Below are positions 7,892-16,478 of a stretch of 64,000 bases of DNA, one piece after another (positions within the stretch are counted from its first letter, which is position 1; each line of letters opens with the position of its first letter). The stretch is from Candidatus Moranbacteria bacterium RIFCSPHIGHO2_01_FULL_55_24 (GTDB taxonomy: Bacteria; Patescibacteria; Paceibacteria; Moranbacterales; UBA1568). The translations under genes were made by a program, and so were the position numbers. The DNA is taken from the NCBI GenBank assembly GCA_001786575.1, contig MFRW01000003.1, positions 1 through 64,000 on the forward strand, in the 5' to 3' direction. The notes beneath the pieces are model-generated. The model was not told the DNA's origin. It searched no databases and was given only the letters and a program-made list of their open reading frames with translations.

Positions 7892-9298
7892 CTAGTGCTC
7901 CTCCCAGAGATCCATCTCATACTGCGTTCCTGTCGGGAAGAACGGCGGCGGACAGTACAAGAGGTTGTTGTCATAGTAGAGATTGCGCGTCTGGTAACCG
8001 GTGCCGTCGGTCCAAGCGAAGCCGTAGCGCTGGTTCGTAGCGATCGCTCCATAGATGGTGAGGATACTCTTGGTTGCGCCGCTTCCGAGGTAATGCGCGC
8101 GTCCCACTCGGCCGGACTGTGCGATCAGCGCCCCGTCGATACGCAGATCGGTTTCACTTCCTTTGTAGACCTCCACATCGTTCTGACCGATGATGCCGAC
8201 GACATCCGTACAGTCATAGTTCGTATAGCGGATATCCTTCCCGATATAGACGCTCTTCTTCGAGTCGGAAATCAGGTTCGCCGCGACGATGGTCACGCGC
8301 TTGCCGCTTACCGTCCCCTCGAGCCAGATATTGTTCTCCACGAAAATGACGCCGTCATTCGGGATGGGATAAGTACTCCAGACACCCTGGTAGTTATTGA
8401 TCTCGTTCGTCGAAGAAACGAAGCTCCGCACCGTACGGATACTGAACGTGTCATCGGCATTCAGGATGATGTGGCGCCCCTGGTTGGTATTGTCGAAATA
8501 GAGACTGCCATTGGTACCTGCCAAGGCCTGGCTCTTGATGTAGCTCAAATCTCCCAAGATACCGGTAAAATCCGTCGAGGCCACCGGGAACTGGCGACCG
8601 CTCTCGAAAACGCTCGGGCGGTCCGGGACGGCGCTCGGCGGCAGAGGATCCGTCGGGCTCACGTGCGTATGCACGGCGAATTCGTTCCCGCCGGTATGGT
8701 CCGGGTCGTTATAATCGGAAATAGCGCTGGTGACGATGTTGTGTGCCACGCCGTCGAAACGGATGCCCTGGTTCGAATGGATCTTCCCGAACACTTCCGT
8801 GCCGCTCCCGAAGCGCAAGTTGTCGTTCGCCAGAACGATGTACTCGCTCCACGCCGGCTTCCGGAAGCGCACTTCGATGACGCGGGTCACATCCGGGTAA
8901 CGATAGGTCCAGCCGGTCGCCCGGACGATGACGACCGTCGAACCGTCTGCCGGAGGCGTCACCTCTAAGCGGTATTTCCCGATTGCGTCGCCATTCGGAT
9001 CCTTATATTCGGCTTCATACGGCGTGCCCACTCCGTACGCACCACCGGTCGCCCAAAAATCCGCGATCTGCTGGGCGGTCCGTCCCTCCGCCTGGTGGGC
9101 CAGATACCAGCGGTAGAACTGGATGCCGGATTCCGCGATCTGGAAAGCTTGCTCGCGTGCGTGTACCTGGAGAGAATACTTCGTCTGGGACGCTACGAAA
9201 CTGATGATAGACGTCATGATGATCGCTATCATCGACATGATGACGAGGCCATAGGCCAGAATCGAGCCGCGAAGCGTTTTCCTTCGGATCCTATTCAT
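7892..9298 (-). CDS. PilX-like pilus-associated protein
   Basis: 468 residues. The start is the ATG at 9298, which overlaps the stop of the preceding prepilin gene by 8 bases (ATGAATAG). A basic N-terminus leads into a hydrophobic helix (SILAYGLVIMSMIAIIMTSIISF) and then QAFQIAESGIQFYRWYLA, the pattern of PilX and related minor pilus proteins. The remaining 380 or so residues are rich in Gly, Asn, Tyr and Thr with many short strands, suggesting an exposed beta-rich domain. No type III prepilin peptidase site (G/FxxxE) is present, so it may be anchored rather than processed. Confidence 0.75.
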   Translation of the reverse strand: MNRIRRKTLRGSILAYGLVIMSMIAIIMTSIISFVASQTKYSLQVHAREQAFQIAESGIQFYRWYLAHQAEGRTAQQIADFWATGGAYGVGTPYEAEYKDPNGDAIGKYRLEVTPPADGSTVVIVRATGWTYRYPDVTRVIEVRFRKPAWSEYIVLANDNLRFGSGTEVFGKIHSNQGIRFDGVAHNIVTSAISDYNDPDHTGGNEFAVHTHVSPTDPLPPSAVPDRPSVFESGRQFPVASTDFTGILGDLSYIKSQALAGTNGSLYFDNTNQGRHIILNADDTFSIRTVRSFVSSTNEINNYQGVWSTYPIPNDGVIFVENNIWLEGTVSGKRVTIVAANLISDSKKSVYIGKDIRYTNYDCTDVVGIIGQNDVEVYKGSETDLRIDGALIAQSGRVGRAHYLGSGATKSILTIYGAIATNQRYGFAWTDGTGYQTRNLYYDNNLLYCPPPFFPTGTQYEMDLWEEH

Positions 9299-9923
9299 AG
9301 TTGTGCAGGTTACGCAGATCGACGAAGGATTCGATATTGACGTTATCAGGAGCATGCACCGGATTGATGTTCACATACAGATGGATGCGGATGAGCCGCA
9401 CGCTCCCGACCGCCACCGGCGTGGAGAGCGGATTGTTCGCCGTGTCTCCCGGATAGTTGTCGTTGTAATAATAGAACACCGGATCATCGGCCTCATTCAC
9501 CACATAGTTCGTCATGACGGTCGTCGTCTCATCGCCTGCCGGATACGTCACCGGGGTACCGGCGCTCGGATTGGTCACTCCGACCTTGAGCTGGTCATTC
9601 ACCTGGTCCAGATAGTAGTGGGCCCGCTCGATTACGCCGTCGTCATCGACATCGGCATAGGCCGTCAGCTCGAAATCATCGCCGCTCTCCAGAGGATAGT
9701 CGCCGTTGTCGGCCTGCTGGATGCCGCGCAGCTGGATCACGATCTGATTCGTAGCGCGGGATGCTGCGGCAGAAGCGATCCCCTCTTCGAGGATGAACTT
9801 GTTGGTATCCCAAGTGCGGACGAAGAGAAACGTGAAACCCTCCATCGCGATGAGCATCACCGCGATCGCGACAAGCATCTCGATGAGCGTCATCCCCTTC
9901 AATTGTTTCGGTATCTTCAGCAT
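9291..9923 (-). CDS. Minor prepilin, PilW/PulJ-like
   Basis: 210 residues from the ATG at 9923; a TTG at 9932 overlapping the previous stop is also possible. The leader MLKIPKQLKG ends in Gly10 and is followed by MTLIEMLVAIAVMLIAMEGF, a type III prepilin signal with Glu at mature position 5. The mature part is acidic with Asp-rich loops and a C-terminal DLRNLHNYE tail. It lies between the Ig-containing prepilin and the PilX-like gene and is probably translationally coupled to both. Confidence 0.85.
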   Translation of the reverse strand: MLKIPKQLKGMTLIEMLVAIAVMLIAMEGFTFLFVRTWDTNKFILEEGIASAAASRATNQIVIQLRGIQQADNGDYPLESGDDFELTAYADVDDDGVIERAHYYLDQVNDQLKVGVTNPSAGTPVTYPAGDETTTVMTNYVVNEADDPVFYYYNDNYPGDTANNPLSTPVAVGSVRLIRIHLYVNINPVHAPDNVNIESFVDLRNLHNYE

Positions 9924-9928
9924 AGGGA

Positions 9929-11308
9929 TCAATTAGCAGTCATCTGGAAGCTCTTTATCTCCAAGGCGCCGTTCACCGTTGCCGTGTCATTCTTATCGCC
10001 GAACCCGGTCGCCGTAACCTGAATATCGTAGGTACCGGCTACAAGCTCCGGCAACGTCTCCGGGAAGTAGGCTACTCCGAACGTATCGGTGGTGAGCGTT
10101 ACGTCATAAGCGAGGGTCGCGTTCGAGAGTTTGACGCTCGCTCCGGCGATCGGGCTCCCATCGGCCTGGTTGGTCACTTCCGCTTTTACCGATCCGATCC
10201 CCTTGTCCAGGAGCACTGCCGTTATCGCCCCCGGCCCGCCGGGAGGAGCATCGAAGATGGTAGCGGTTATCCCTTCCGGTGAAATCTTCCAGAATTCATA
10301 CCCGGCATCGGAAACCGCTACGGTATATTGGCCGTAGCTTTCGTTGGAGTAGCTCGCTTCTCCCGTGCTATTCGTCGAGCCGCTCGCCGAAAAAGCAGAG
10401 ACGTTTTCTCCGGTGCCGGGATCCGTCCCCAAGACGCGCCCGCCGGAAAGCGAATACGCGACGCTCGGGATAGCCGTCCCGAAGGGATCCTTGGTAGAGA
10501 GGACGATATCCACTTCCTGGTCCATAACGAGCGTCTTCTGGTTCAGCGCGCCAGCGACCACCGAGGCATGCACATCTACCGGGTTATAGGCGGAAGCCGG
10601 GTAGGAGGGATACGTCTGTGCGCCGTAGTAGCCGTTCTTGGAAACCGTGAGTACATAGTTCTCCGTCCCTGCCGGCGACCCCGGCAAGGTGATGTTTCCG
10701 GTAGAGTCCGTCGTGGTGGTCACGTTTACGCCTGCGGCGCTATTCACGATATGCACGGTCGCGCCGGCGACCCCGCTCCCCGTCGCATCCAGGATATTGA
10801 TCGACAGGACGCCTCCGCCGCCGGATGTCTCGACGCCGTTCGGAGAGAAGTTCCCGAAAATCGCTACCTGCTGATCCGTCCCGCCTGCGCCCCACGAGAC
10901 CGTGATCCGCACGCGCTTGTAGTCGGTCGGGATCGTATCGTTCGGCGAGCCGCCCGACTGCCCATCGAAGGCATCATCGGCATACTGGACGAAGGTATGC
11001 ACCTGGTACTTTATAGTGTTCACGCTCACCGTCTCGTCTTCCAAGATATCGCCGGCCGGGATACCGTATACCCAGGCACTGCCATTCCAATGCTTGGTGC
11101 CGATATCGGCGTAGTCGATGCTCCGGACGACTTCCATCTTCTGGTTCGCGAGCGCCGTCGCGCCCAGACGGTTCTTGGATTCGATGATCATGCGCGTCCC
11201 TGTCGCATACGTCTCGAGAAAGATGACGGAAATGAGCGAGAAGATGAGCAGAAACACCATCGATTCGATCAAGGTGAAGCCCTTCAGATTTTTTCCTCCT
11301 GATGCCAT
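9929..11308 (-). CDS. Large prepilin with repeated Ig-like (carboxypeptidase-regulatory-type) domains
   Basis: 459 residues, far longer than usual pilins. The leader MASGGKNLKG ends in Gly10 and continues FTLIESMVFLLIF with Glu at mature position 5. The stalk includes ANQKMEVVRSIDY, a GspI/PilV-like feature. From about residue 180, stretches such as ILDATGSGVAGATVHIVNS, DSTGNITLPGSPAGTENYVL and ADGSPIAGASVKLSNATL recur, which is the pattern of CarboxypepD_reg or CnaB-like beta-sandwich domains. I count two clear copies and probably a degenerate one between them. This suggests an adhesive or spacing head on a minor pilin. First prepilin gene after pilC, 37 bases downstream. Confidence 0.85.
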   Translation of the reverse strand: MASGGKNLKGFTLIESMVFLLIFSLISVIFLETYATGTRMIIESKNRLGATALANQKMEVVRSIDYADIGTKHWNGSAWVYGIPAGDILEDETVSVNTIKYQVHTFVQYADDAFDGQSGGSPNDTIPTDYKRVRITVSWGAGGTDQQVAIFGNFSPNGVETSGGGGVLSINILDATGSGVAGATVHIVNSAAGVNVTTTTDSTGNITLPGSPAGTENYVLTVSKNGYYGAQTYPSYPASAYNPVDVHASVVAGALNQKTLVMDQEVDIVLSTKDPFGTAIPSVAYSLSGGRVLGTDPGTGENVSAFSASGSTNSTGEASYSNESYGQYTVAVSDAGYEFWKISPEGITATIFDAPPGGPGAITAVLLDKGIGSVKAEVTNQADGSPIAGASVKLSNATLAYDVTLTTDTFGVAYFPETLPELVAGTYDIQVTATGFGDKNDTATVNGALEIKSFQMTAN

Positions 11309-11345
11309 TCGGATATATTTATTTTCCTCCGGAAGCGCTGCCGCT

Positions 11346-12566
11346 TTATTTGATGTTTTCGAGGACCGAATACATCGGCTGGAGCATCGCGATCGCGAAA
11401 AATCCCACCGATCCGCCGATCAGAAGCATGAGGATCGGCTCGATGATCGAGGACATGTTCTTGGTAATCTGGGAGACTTCTTCCTCATAGAACTCGGCCA
11501 GGCGCCGGAGCACCATTTCCGTCTTGCCGGTCTCCTCGCCCACTTCGATGATCTGCGGCACGAGAATCGGGAAGAGCTTGGGATACTGGGAGATGACTTT
11601 CGAGAGTTCCACGCCTTTCTGGATCTCGCCGATGGCATGGTCGAGCGCTTCCTTGTAGTGCACGTTCCCGAGCGTCTTCGACACGATCGTAAGCGAATTC
11701 ACCACCGAGACACCGCTCTTCAGAAGCGAACTGTAGATGCGTGCGAAACGCGCGCAGTTCACTTTGATTACGATGTTCCCGATGATCGGCAAGCGGACGT
11801 AGAGCCAGCCGAAGAAACGCTTCCCGATCGCCGTCCCGGCGAATGCCCGGATACCGAACACCGTTCCCAGAGCGAGCGCCGTGCTCAAGATAGAGTGTCC
11901 CCGGATGAAGTCGCTTAGAGCGATAATCGCCTGCGTCGTCGCAGGCAGCTCCACATCCATGTCCTGGAAGACTCCGGTGATCTTCGGGAGGATGTAGACG
12001 AGCATGAGGATCGCGATGCCGATCATAGCGACCACGATCACCGCCGGGTAGATGAGCGCACCCTTGACCTTCGAGAGGAGGTCGTGTTCCTTTTCGAGCT
12101 GGAGCGCGAGGATATCCAGCACCTCTTCCAAGTTGCCCGACACCTCCCCCACCGCGATCATGTTCGTGAAGAGTTCGTTGAAGACTTTCGGATACTTCGA
12201 GAGGCTCTCCGAGAGCGTTTTGCCGCTCTGGAGCTCATCGAACACTTCGTTCAGGATCTTCCGGAAGGTGCTGTTCCGCGTCTGGAGCGCGAGGTTGTGG
12301 AGCGCGCGCGAGACCGTCAGGCCCGAAGAGATCATCACCGCCAAGTTGCGGGTGAAAACCATCTTTTCCTTCAGCGGGACCGAACGGAAGCGGTCCAGGA
12401 ATTCGATAGAGATCTTCGTCTTTTCTGCGACCGGGCGATGGGACGTCAGAAGCAGCCCTTGGGAACGGAGATCCTGGGCAAGCATCTGCTCATCTTTCGC
12501 TTCCATCTCGCCGGCAGATGTCTCGCCAGTCGCCGCGTTTTTTGCCGTGTAAAGAAATTTTGGCAT
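11346..12566 (-). CDS. pilC: Type IV pilus inner-membrane platform protein PilC (GspF family)
   Basis: 406 residues from the ATG at 12566 (a TTG two codons upstream is less likely). Two T2SSF domains are recognisable. Each begins with a motif such as FTRNLAVMISSGLTVSRAL or FARIYSSLLKSGVSVVNSL and carries GGEVSGNLEEVL-like or GEETGKTEMVLRRL turns. Membrane helices lie near residues 165-190, 215-235 and 375-400. In the cell it is the rotor-like platform driven by PilB, whose gene is 41 kb away. It heads the operon, behind an extended -10 at 12596-12601. Confidence 0.93.
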   Translation of the reverse strand: MPKFLYTAKNAATGETSAGEMEAKDEQMLAQDLRSQGLLLTSHRPVAEKTKISIEFLDRFRSVPLKEKMVFTRNLAVMISSGLTVSRALHNLALQTRNSTFRKILNEVFDELQSGKTLSESLSKYPKVFNELFTNMIAVGEVSGNLEEVLDILALQLEKEHDLLSKVKGALIYPAVIVVAMIGIAILMLVYILPKITGVFQDMDVELPATTQAIIALSDFIRGHSILSTALALGTVFGIRAFAGTAIGKRFFGWLYVRLPIIGNIVIKVNCARFARIYSSLLKSGVSVVNSLTIVSKTLGNVHYKEALDHAIGEIQKGVELSKVISQYPKLFPILVPQIIEVGEETGKTEMVLRRLAEFYEEEVSQITKNMSSIIEPILMLLIGGSVGFFAIAMLQPMYSVLENIK

Positions 12567-12595
12567 AGCCAATTTTTGTTTCGATTTTCATCTTG

Positions 12596-12604
12596 AGTAT
12601 ACCA
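12596..12604 (-). promoter_or_regulatory. Extended -10 promoter for the pilus operon
   Basis: On the minus strand TGGTATACT reads as TGn plus TATACT about 30 bases before the pilC ATG. No good -35 hexamer is evident. The same TATACT-type -10 occurs before several other units in this window. Confidence 0.6.
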
Positions 12605-12626
12605 CATTCCGGAGCGCAAAAGCTCG

Positions 12627-13544
12627 CTAAAAACGCATGCGCTCCTTGAAAAGCGAGAAGACTTTCGGGCCGCGGGGCCGCGGCAGGAAGATGAGCGCCT
12701 GATCGCTCGCCTCGATGAGACTGCCCTCGAGCGCGGTGTTCGGATTCCTTGCGATTTTCGCTTTCTGGATCCTGGCCAGCCAGGTCTCCAGAGCGAAAAA
12801 ATCAGAGATACTCTCGAGCGCGCGTTGAATCTTCATCTGGATGCGGCTTTCAGGGAGAGTCAGGCGATGAGAGAGGATTGTCGGCGCGAACTCCGGCTTC
12901 CACTTGCGTATCCAGGCATTCGAGAGCTCGAAACGGCGGAACGTCGGGATGCCGAAAAGCGGCACCAGAAAACGGTACTCATGCGCCGAGTAGAGATCCT
13001 TGGTCATGATCTCCAGATTGTCTTCGGTAATGAAATAATTGAGACAGGCCCGGTCGGTAATCTTCTTCCCATGGCGGCGCTTCCCGATAGCATGGAGGAA
13101 GAGCGTCACGATGGTGCGTCCGAACCAGATCTTCCCGGCCCGGAAAACGATGAGCATATCCCAATCGCTCCTCCGGGTGCCATGCTTCATGGCCAGACTC
13201 CCTGTCGCCCCGATCATCCGCACATACGGGAGGCAGCTGATGAGCCGCGCCAGGCGCCGCATACGGACCAATTTGCGCGCAGAACACTTCTCTCGCTGGA
13301 TGCGGAGAGAAAGCAGCGCTTCACGTCCGGGCGAGAAGTACAGTCCCGAGCGCATCGCGATCTTCCCCTGGAGCAATTCTCCCTCCAGGGATTGCACGAC
13401 TTCTCCGAGCGTCCACGTCGCCTCCTGGCCATCGCCTTCGTGCGCGACCAGATGTTTCCAGATCTCGAAGCTGGTCAACGGATAGTCCAAGACATCGTAG
13501 TATGTCACCGTCGCCAAAATATTTTTCGCCAACTGATGACCCAT
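12627..13544 (-). CDS. Nucleotidyltransferase-like protein of unknown substrate
   Basis: 305 residues. The central motif GATGSLAMKHGTRRSDWDML fits the GS...(S/T)DxD signature of the polymerase-beta/MNT nucleotidyltransferase fold, with Ser-Asp-x-Asp supplying metal ligands. The N-terminal 90 residues (TYYDVLDYPLTSFEIWKHL) look like a winged helix. A basic C-terminal part follows. Substrate unknown; antitoxin-type or RNA-modifying roles are both possible. It sits between uvrA (19 bases upstream) and the pilus operon, on the same strand. Confidence 0.65.
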   Translation of the reverse strand: MGHQLAKNILATVTYYDVLDYPLTSFEIWKHLVAHEGDGQEATWTLGEVVQSLEGELLQGKIAMRSGLYFSPGREALLSLRIQREKCSARKLVRMRRLARLISCLPYVRMIGATGSLAMKHGTRRSDWDMLIVFRAGKIWFGRTIVTLFLHAIGKRRHGKKITDRACLNYFITEDNLEIMTKDLYSAHEYRFLVPLFGIPTFRRFELSNAWIRKWKPEFAPTILSHRLTLPESRIQMKIQRALESISDFFALETWLARIQKAKIARNPNTALEGSLIEASDQALIFLPRPRGPKVFSLFKERMRF

Positions 13545-13562
13545 ACGTTTCTTGTCTTCCGG

Positions 13563-16355
13563 TTACAGATACTTGGCGGTAAAGCTCCTCTTTGCGGTTT
13601 TGAGTTTCACGGGTGTGCCGGAAAATACCAGTTCGCCGCCCTTGGCTCCGCCGTCAGGGCCGAGTTCGATCACCCAGTCGGAAGCCTTGATGACATCGGT
13701 ATTGTGTTCTACGACGAGCACGGTATTCCCCTTGTCTACGAGCGCGTCGAGGACTTCCAAGAGCCTGCGCACGTCTTCGAAGTGGAGGCCGATCGTCGGC
13801 TCGTCCAATATATAGAGCGTTTTTCCGGTGGATTTGCGTGCGAGCTCGGTCGCGAGCTTGATGCGCTGGGCTTCGCCGCCCGAAAGATTGGTCGCGCTCT
13901 GGCCCAAGACCAGGTAGCCCAAGCCCACTTCTTCCAAGACGCGGAGCTTCTCCTCTATGAGCGGCTGGTCCAGGAAGAAGCGGCGCGCTTCGGTCACCGT
14001 CATCTGGAGCACCTTCGCGATATTGATGCCGCGGTATTCGATAGAGAGCGTTTTCTGATTATAGCGGGTCCCCTGGCAGATCTCGCAGGGCACATAGACG
14101 TCCGGCAGGAGGTACATCTCGATCTTCTTGAGCCCCCCGCCCTGGCAGGCCTCGCACCGTCCTCCGCGCATGTTGAAGCTGAAGTGGCTGGCGCCGAATT
14201 TCTCGCGCTCGGCTTCCGGTGTCTCTGCGAAGAGGTCGCGGATTAGGCTGAACACGCCGGTATAGGTCGCGGCATTGGAACGCGGCGTGCGGCCGATCGG
14301 ATCCTGGGTGACTGTGATCACTTTGTCGACATCGGAAAGCCCGGTGATCTTCTTGTGCGCTCCCGGCTCCTTCTTGGCGCGGAAGAAATGCTTCGCAAGC
14401 GCCCGTGAAAGGATGTCGTGGACCAGGGAGGATTTTCCGGATCCGGAAACTCCCGCCACCGATACCAGCATCCCGAGCGGGATCTCGACGTCGATGTTCT
14501 TCAGGTTGTGCTCCTTGGCGCCATGGATCGTCAGATGCTTGCCGCTTCCCTTGCGACCCTTCTTCTTCTCCGACACCTGGCGCTTGCCGGAGAGGTATTG
14601 ACCGGTCAGAAGCTTGGAGCGCATCAGTTCCTGCGGAGTCCCTTCGAAGATCACCTCACCGCCCTCCTGGCCAGCGCCCGGTCCCATATCGATCACGTAA
14701 TCAGCGCGCTTCATGATAGCGACGTCATGCTCCACCACGACGAGCGAGTTGTTCGCGGCGCGCAGATCCTCGAGCGCATGGATGAGCTTCTCGGTGTCGC
14801 GGCTGTGGAGACCTACCGACGGCTCGTCAAGGACGTAGATGATTCCCGAAAGGCCCGACTTCATCTGGACCGACAGGCGGATGCGCTGGGCTTCGCCGCC
14901 GGAGAGCGTGTCCGCCCCGCGGCAGATCTCGAGATAGCCGAGACCCACTTTCTCCACTGCCTCGAGCCGCATGCGCATCTCGCGGAAGATCGGCTCGATG
15001 AGTGTTTTCTCCCCTGTCTTCAACAGCTTCTTTTCGAGGATCGGCAGGCTCGTCAAGAGCGCCTCTACGCTCTGGCGCGCGATGTCATCGATAGAAAGAT
15101 TCTCCACGCGGACCGCAAGCGTCTCCGGCTTCAGCCGCTTGCCCTGGCAGGCCGGACAGACGCGCGAAAGCATATATGCCTCGATATCGGCACGCAGGTG
15201 GTCAGACTTGGTCTCGTGGTACTTGCGCTCCAAGAGCGGAATGACTCCCGGAAAGCCGTCCTCTTCGGCTTCTCCGTAAAGGATGATATCCAGATGCTTG
15301 GCTGAAAGCTTGTTGAGCGGCTTTTCGAGCGAGAAGCGCAGCCTCTTGGAAACTTCGCGGAGCATCTGCATCGGCCCATGGCCGCTCTGGCGGTCGCCGT
15401 TCATCTTGCTCCAAGGACGGATCGCTCCTTCTGCCAAAGAAAGACTCTTGTTCGGGATGACGAGTTCCGGATCGAATTCGAGCGTGATGCCGAGACCCGA
15501 GCATTTCTTGCAGGCGCCTTCGGGACTATTGAATGAAAAATGGCTCGGCGTGAATTCCGGCAGATGGATGCCGCAATCCTCGCAGCGGTACTCCTCGTTG
15601 TAGGTCCACTCTTCCCCGCTCCCATTGATGCGGAGCGTGAGCGTCCCTTGCCCCGCATGGAATGCCGTCTGGAGCGAATCCAGGATGCGTTCCTTGTCCG
15701 GGCGCACGGTATCCAGCACGATGCGGTCGATCACGAGGCCGACATGGGAAACCTCGTTTTCGGAAGCCTCTTGGAGCGCTTCCGCGATCGAGACGACCTC
15801 GCCTTTCCAGATGACGCGCGCATAGCCCCAGGCGCTCACCATCTCGAGCGCCGTCTTCTCGGTCTTGTCTTGCAATAGCTTGCTTTCCGCTACGAACACG
15901 AGCGGCGTCTGGTTCGGCAGCGCCAGGATCTCATCAAGAATCTCGCGCACGTTCTTCCTGGTCAGCTCATGGCCGCAGTCGGGGCAATGCGGGATGCCGA
16001 GCTTTGCGAAGAGCACGCGCAGGTAATCGTACACTTCCGTCATGGTGCCCACGGTCGAGCGCGGGCTTCGCGACACGCTCTTCTGGTCTATGGAAATCGC
16101 CGGCGAGAGATTATGGATCGCATCGACGTCCGGCTTCTCGAAGCCGTCCATGAAATTGCGCGCATACGAAGAAAGCGACTCGACATAGCGCCGATTCGCT
16201 TCCGCAAAAAGAGTATCGAAGGCAAGAGAAGATTTTCCAGAACCTGACAAGCCGGTTATGACCACAAGAGAATCCCGCGGAATATCGACGTTGATATCCT
16301 TCAGATTGTTCACCCGCGCGCCGCGCACCTCGATCACCGATTTCTTGCCTGCCAT
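13563..16355 (-). CDS. uvrA: Excinuclease ABC subunit A, copy 1 (complete insertion domain)
   Basis: 930 residues, the damage-recognition ATPase of nucleotide excision repair. The two ABC modules have Walker A GLSGSGKS near residue 35 and GVSGSGKS near 640, with LSGGEAQRI signatures and YVLDEPSVGLH / YILDEPTIGLH Walker B regions. Zinc modules include CPDCGHE, CEDCG, CKKC, CPACQGKRL and the C-terminal CEACQG...CEICQGTR. The UvrB-binding region is divergent from the copy at 28414-31062, but the insertion domain missing there is present here. It follows uvrC by 123 bases. A TTTACA-17-TATGCT promoter lies in that gap. Confidence 0.95.
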   Translation of the reverse strand: MAGKKSVIEVRGARVNNLKDINVDIPRDSLVVITGLSGSGKSSLAFDTLFAEANRRYVESLSSYARNFMDGFEKPDVDAIHNLSPAISIDQKSVSRSPRSTVGTMTEVYDYLRVLFAKLGIPHCPDCGHELTRKNVREILDEILALPNQTPLVFVAESKLLQDKTEKTALEMVSAWGYARVIWKGEVVSIAEALQEASENEVSHVGLVIDRIVLDTVRPDKERILDSLQTAFHAGQGTLTLRINGSGEEWTYNEEYRCEDCGIHLPEFTPSHFSFNSPEGACKKCSGLGITLEFDPELVIPNKSLSLAEGAIRPWSKMNGDRQSGHGPMQMLREVSKRLRFSLEKPLNKLSAKHLDIILYGEAEEDGFPGVIPLLERKYHETKSDHLRADIEAYMLSRVCPACQGKRLKPETLAVRVENLSIDDIARQSVEALLTSLPILEKKLLKTGEKTLIEPIFREMRMRLEAVEKVGLGYLEICRGADTLSGGEAQRIRLSVQMKSGLSGIIYVLDEPSVGLHSRDTEKLIHALEDLRAANNSLVVVEHDVAIMKRADYVIDMGPGAGQEGGEVIFEGTPQELMRSKLLTGQYLSGKRQVSEKKKGRKGSGKHLTIHGAKEHNLKNIDVEIPLGMLVSVAGVSGSGKSSLVHDILSRALAKHFFRAKKEPGAHKKITGLSDVDKVITVTQDPIGRTPRSNAATYTGVFSLIRDLFAETPEAEREKFGASHFSFNMRGGRCEACQGGGLKKIEMYLLPDVYVPCEICQGTRYNQKTLSIEYRGINIAKVLQMTVTEARRFFLDQPLIEEKLRVLEEVGLGYLVLGQSATNLSGGEAQRIKLATELARKSTGKTLYILDEPTIGLHFEDVRRLLEVLDALVDKGNTVLVVEHNTDVIKASDWVIELGPDGGAKGGELVFSGTPVKLKTAKRSFTAKYL

Positions 16356-16391
16356 AATTCTTCGTGTCTTGTCAGAAAAAAGAAACAGTTG

Positions 16392-16420
16392 TCTCCCAGC
16401 ATACTCCCTTTTCTCCGAAG
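16392..16420 (-). promoter_or_regulatory. Promoter for uvrA copy 1
   Basis: On the minus strand TTTACA and TATGCT are separated by 17 bases in the gap between uvrC and uvrA. This would allow uvrA to be transcribed apart from uvrC. Based on hexamer match only. Confidence 0.5.
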
Positions 16421-16478
16421 TGTAAACCCCTATAAGGAAAAGCCCGCCTCGGCAATATTGTCATGGACAGAAGCTCCG

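Noticed and set aside
13563..16355. Calling copy 1 a UvrA2 (the UvrB-independent class)
   Set aside because: A domain in the UvrB-binding position is present, although divergent; both copies could be functional UvrA.
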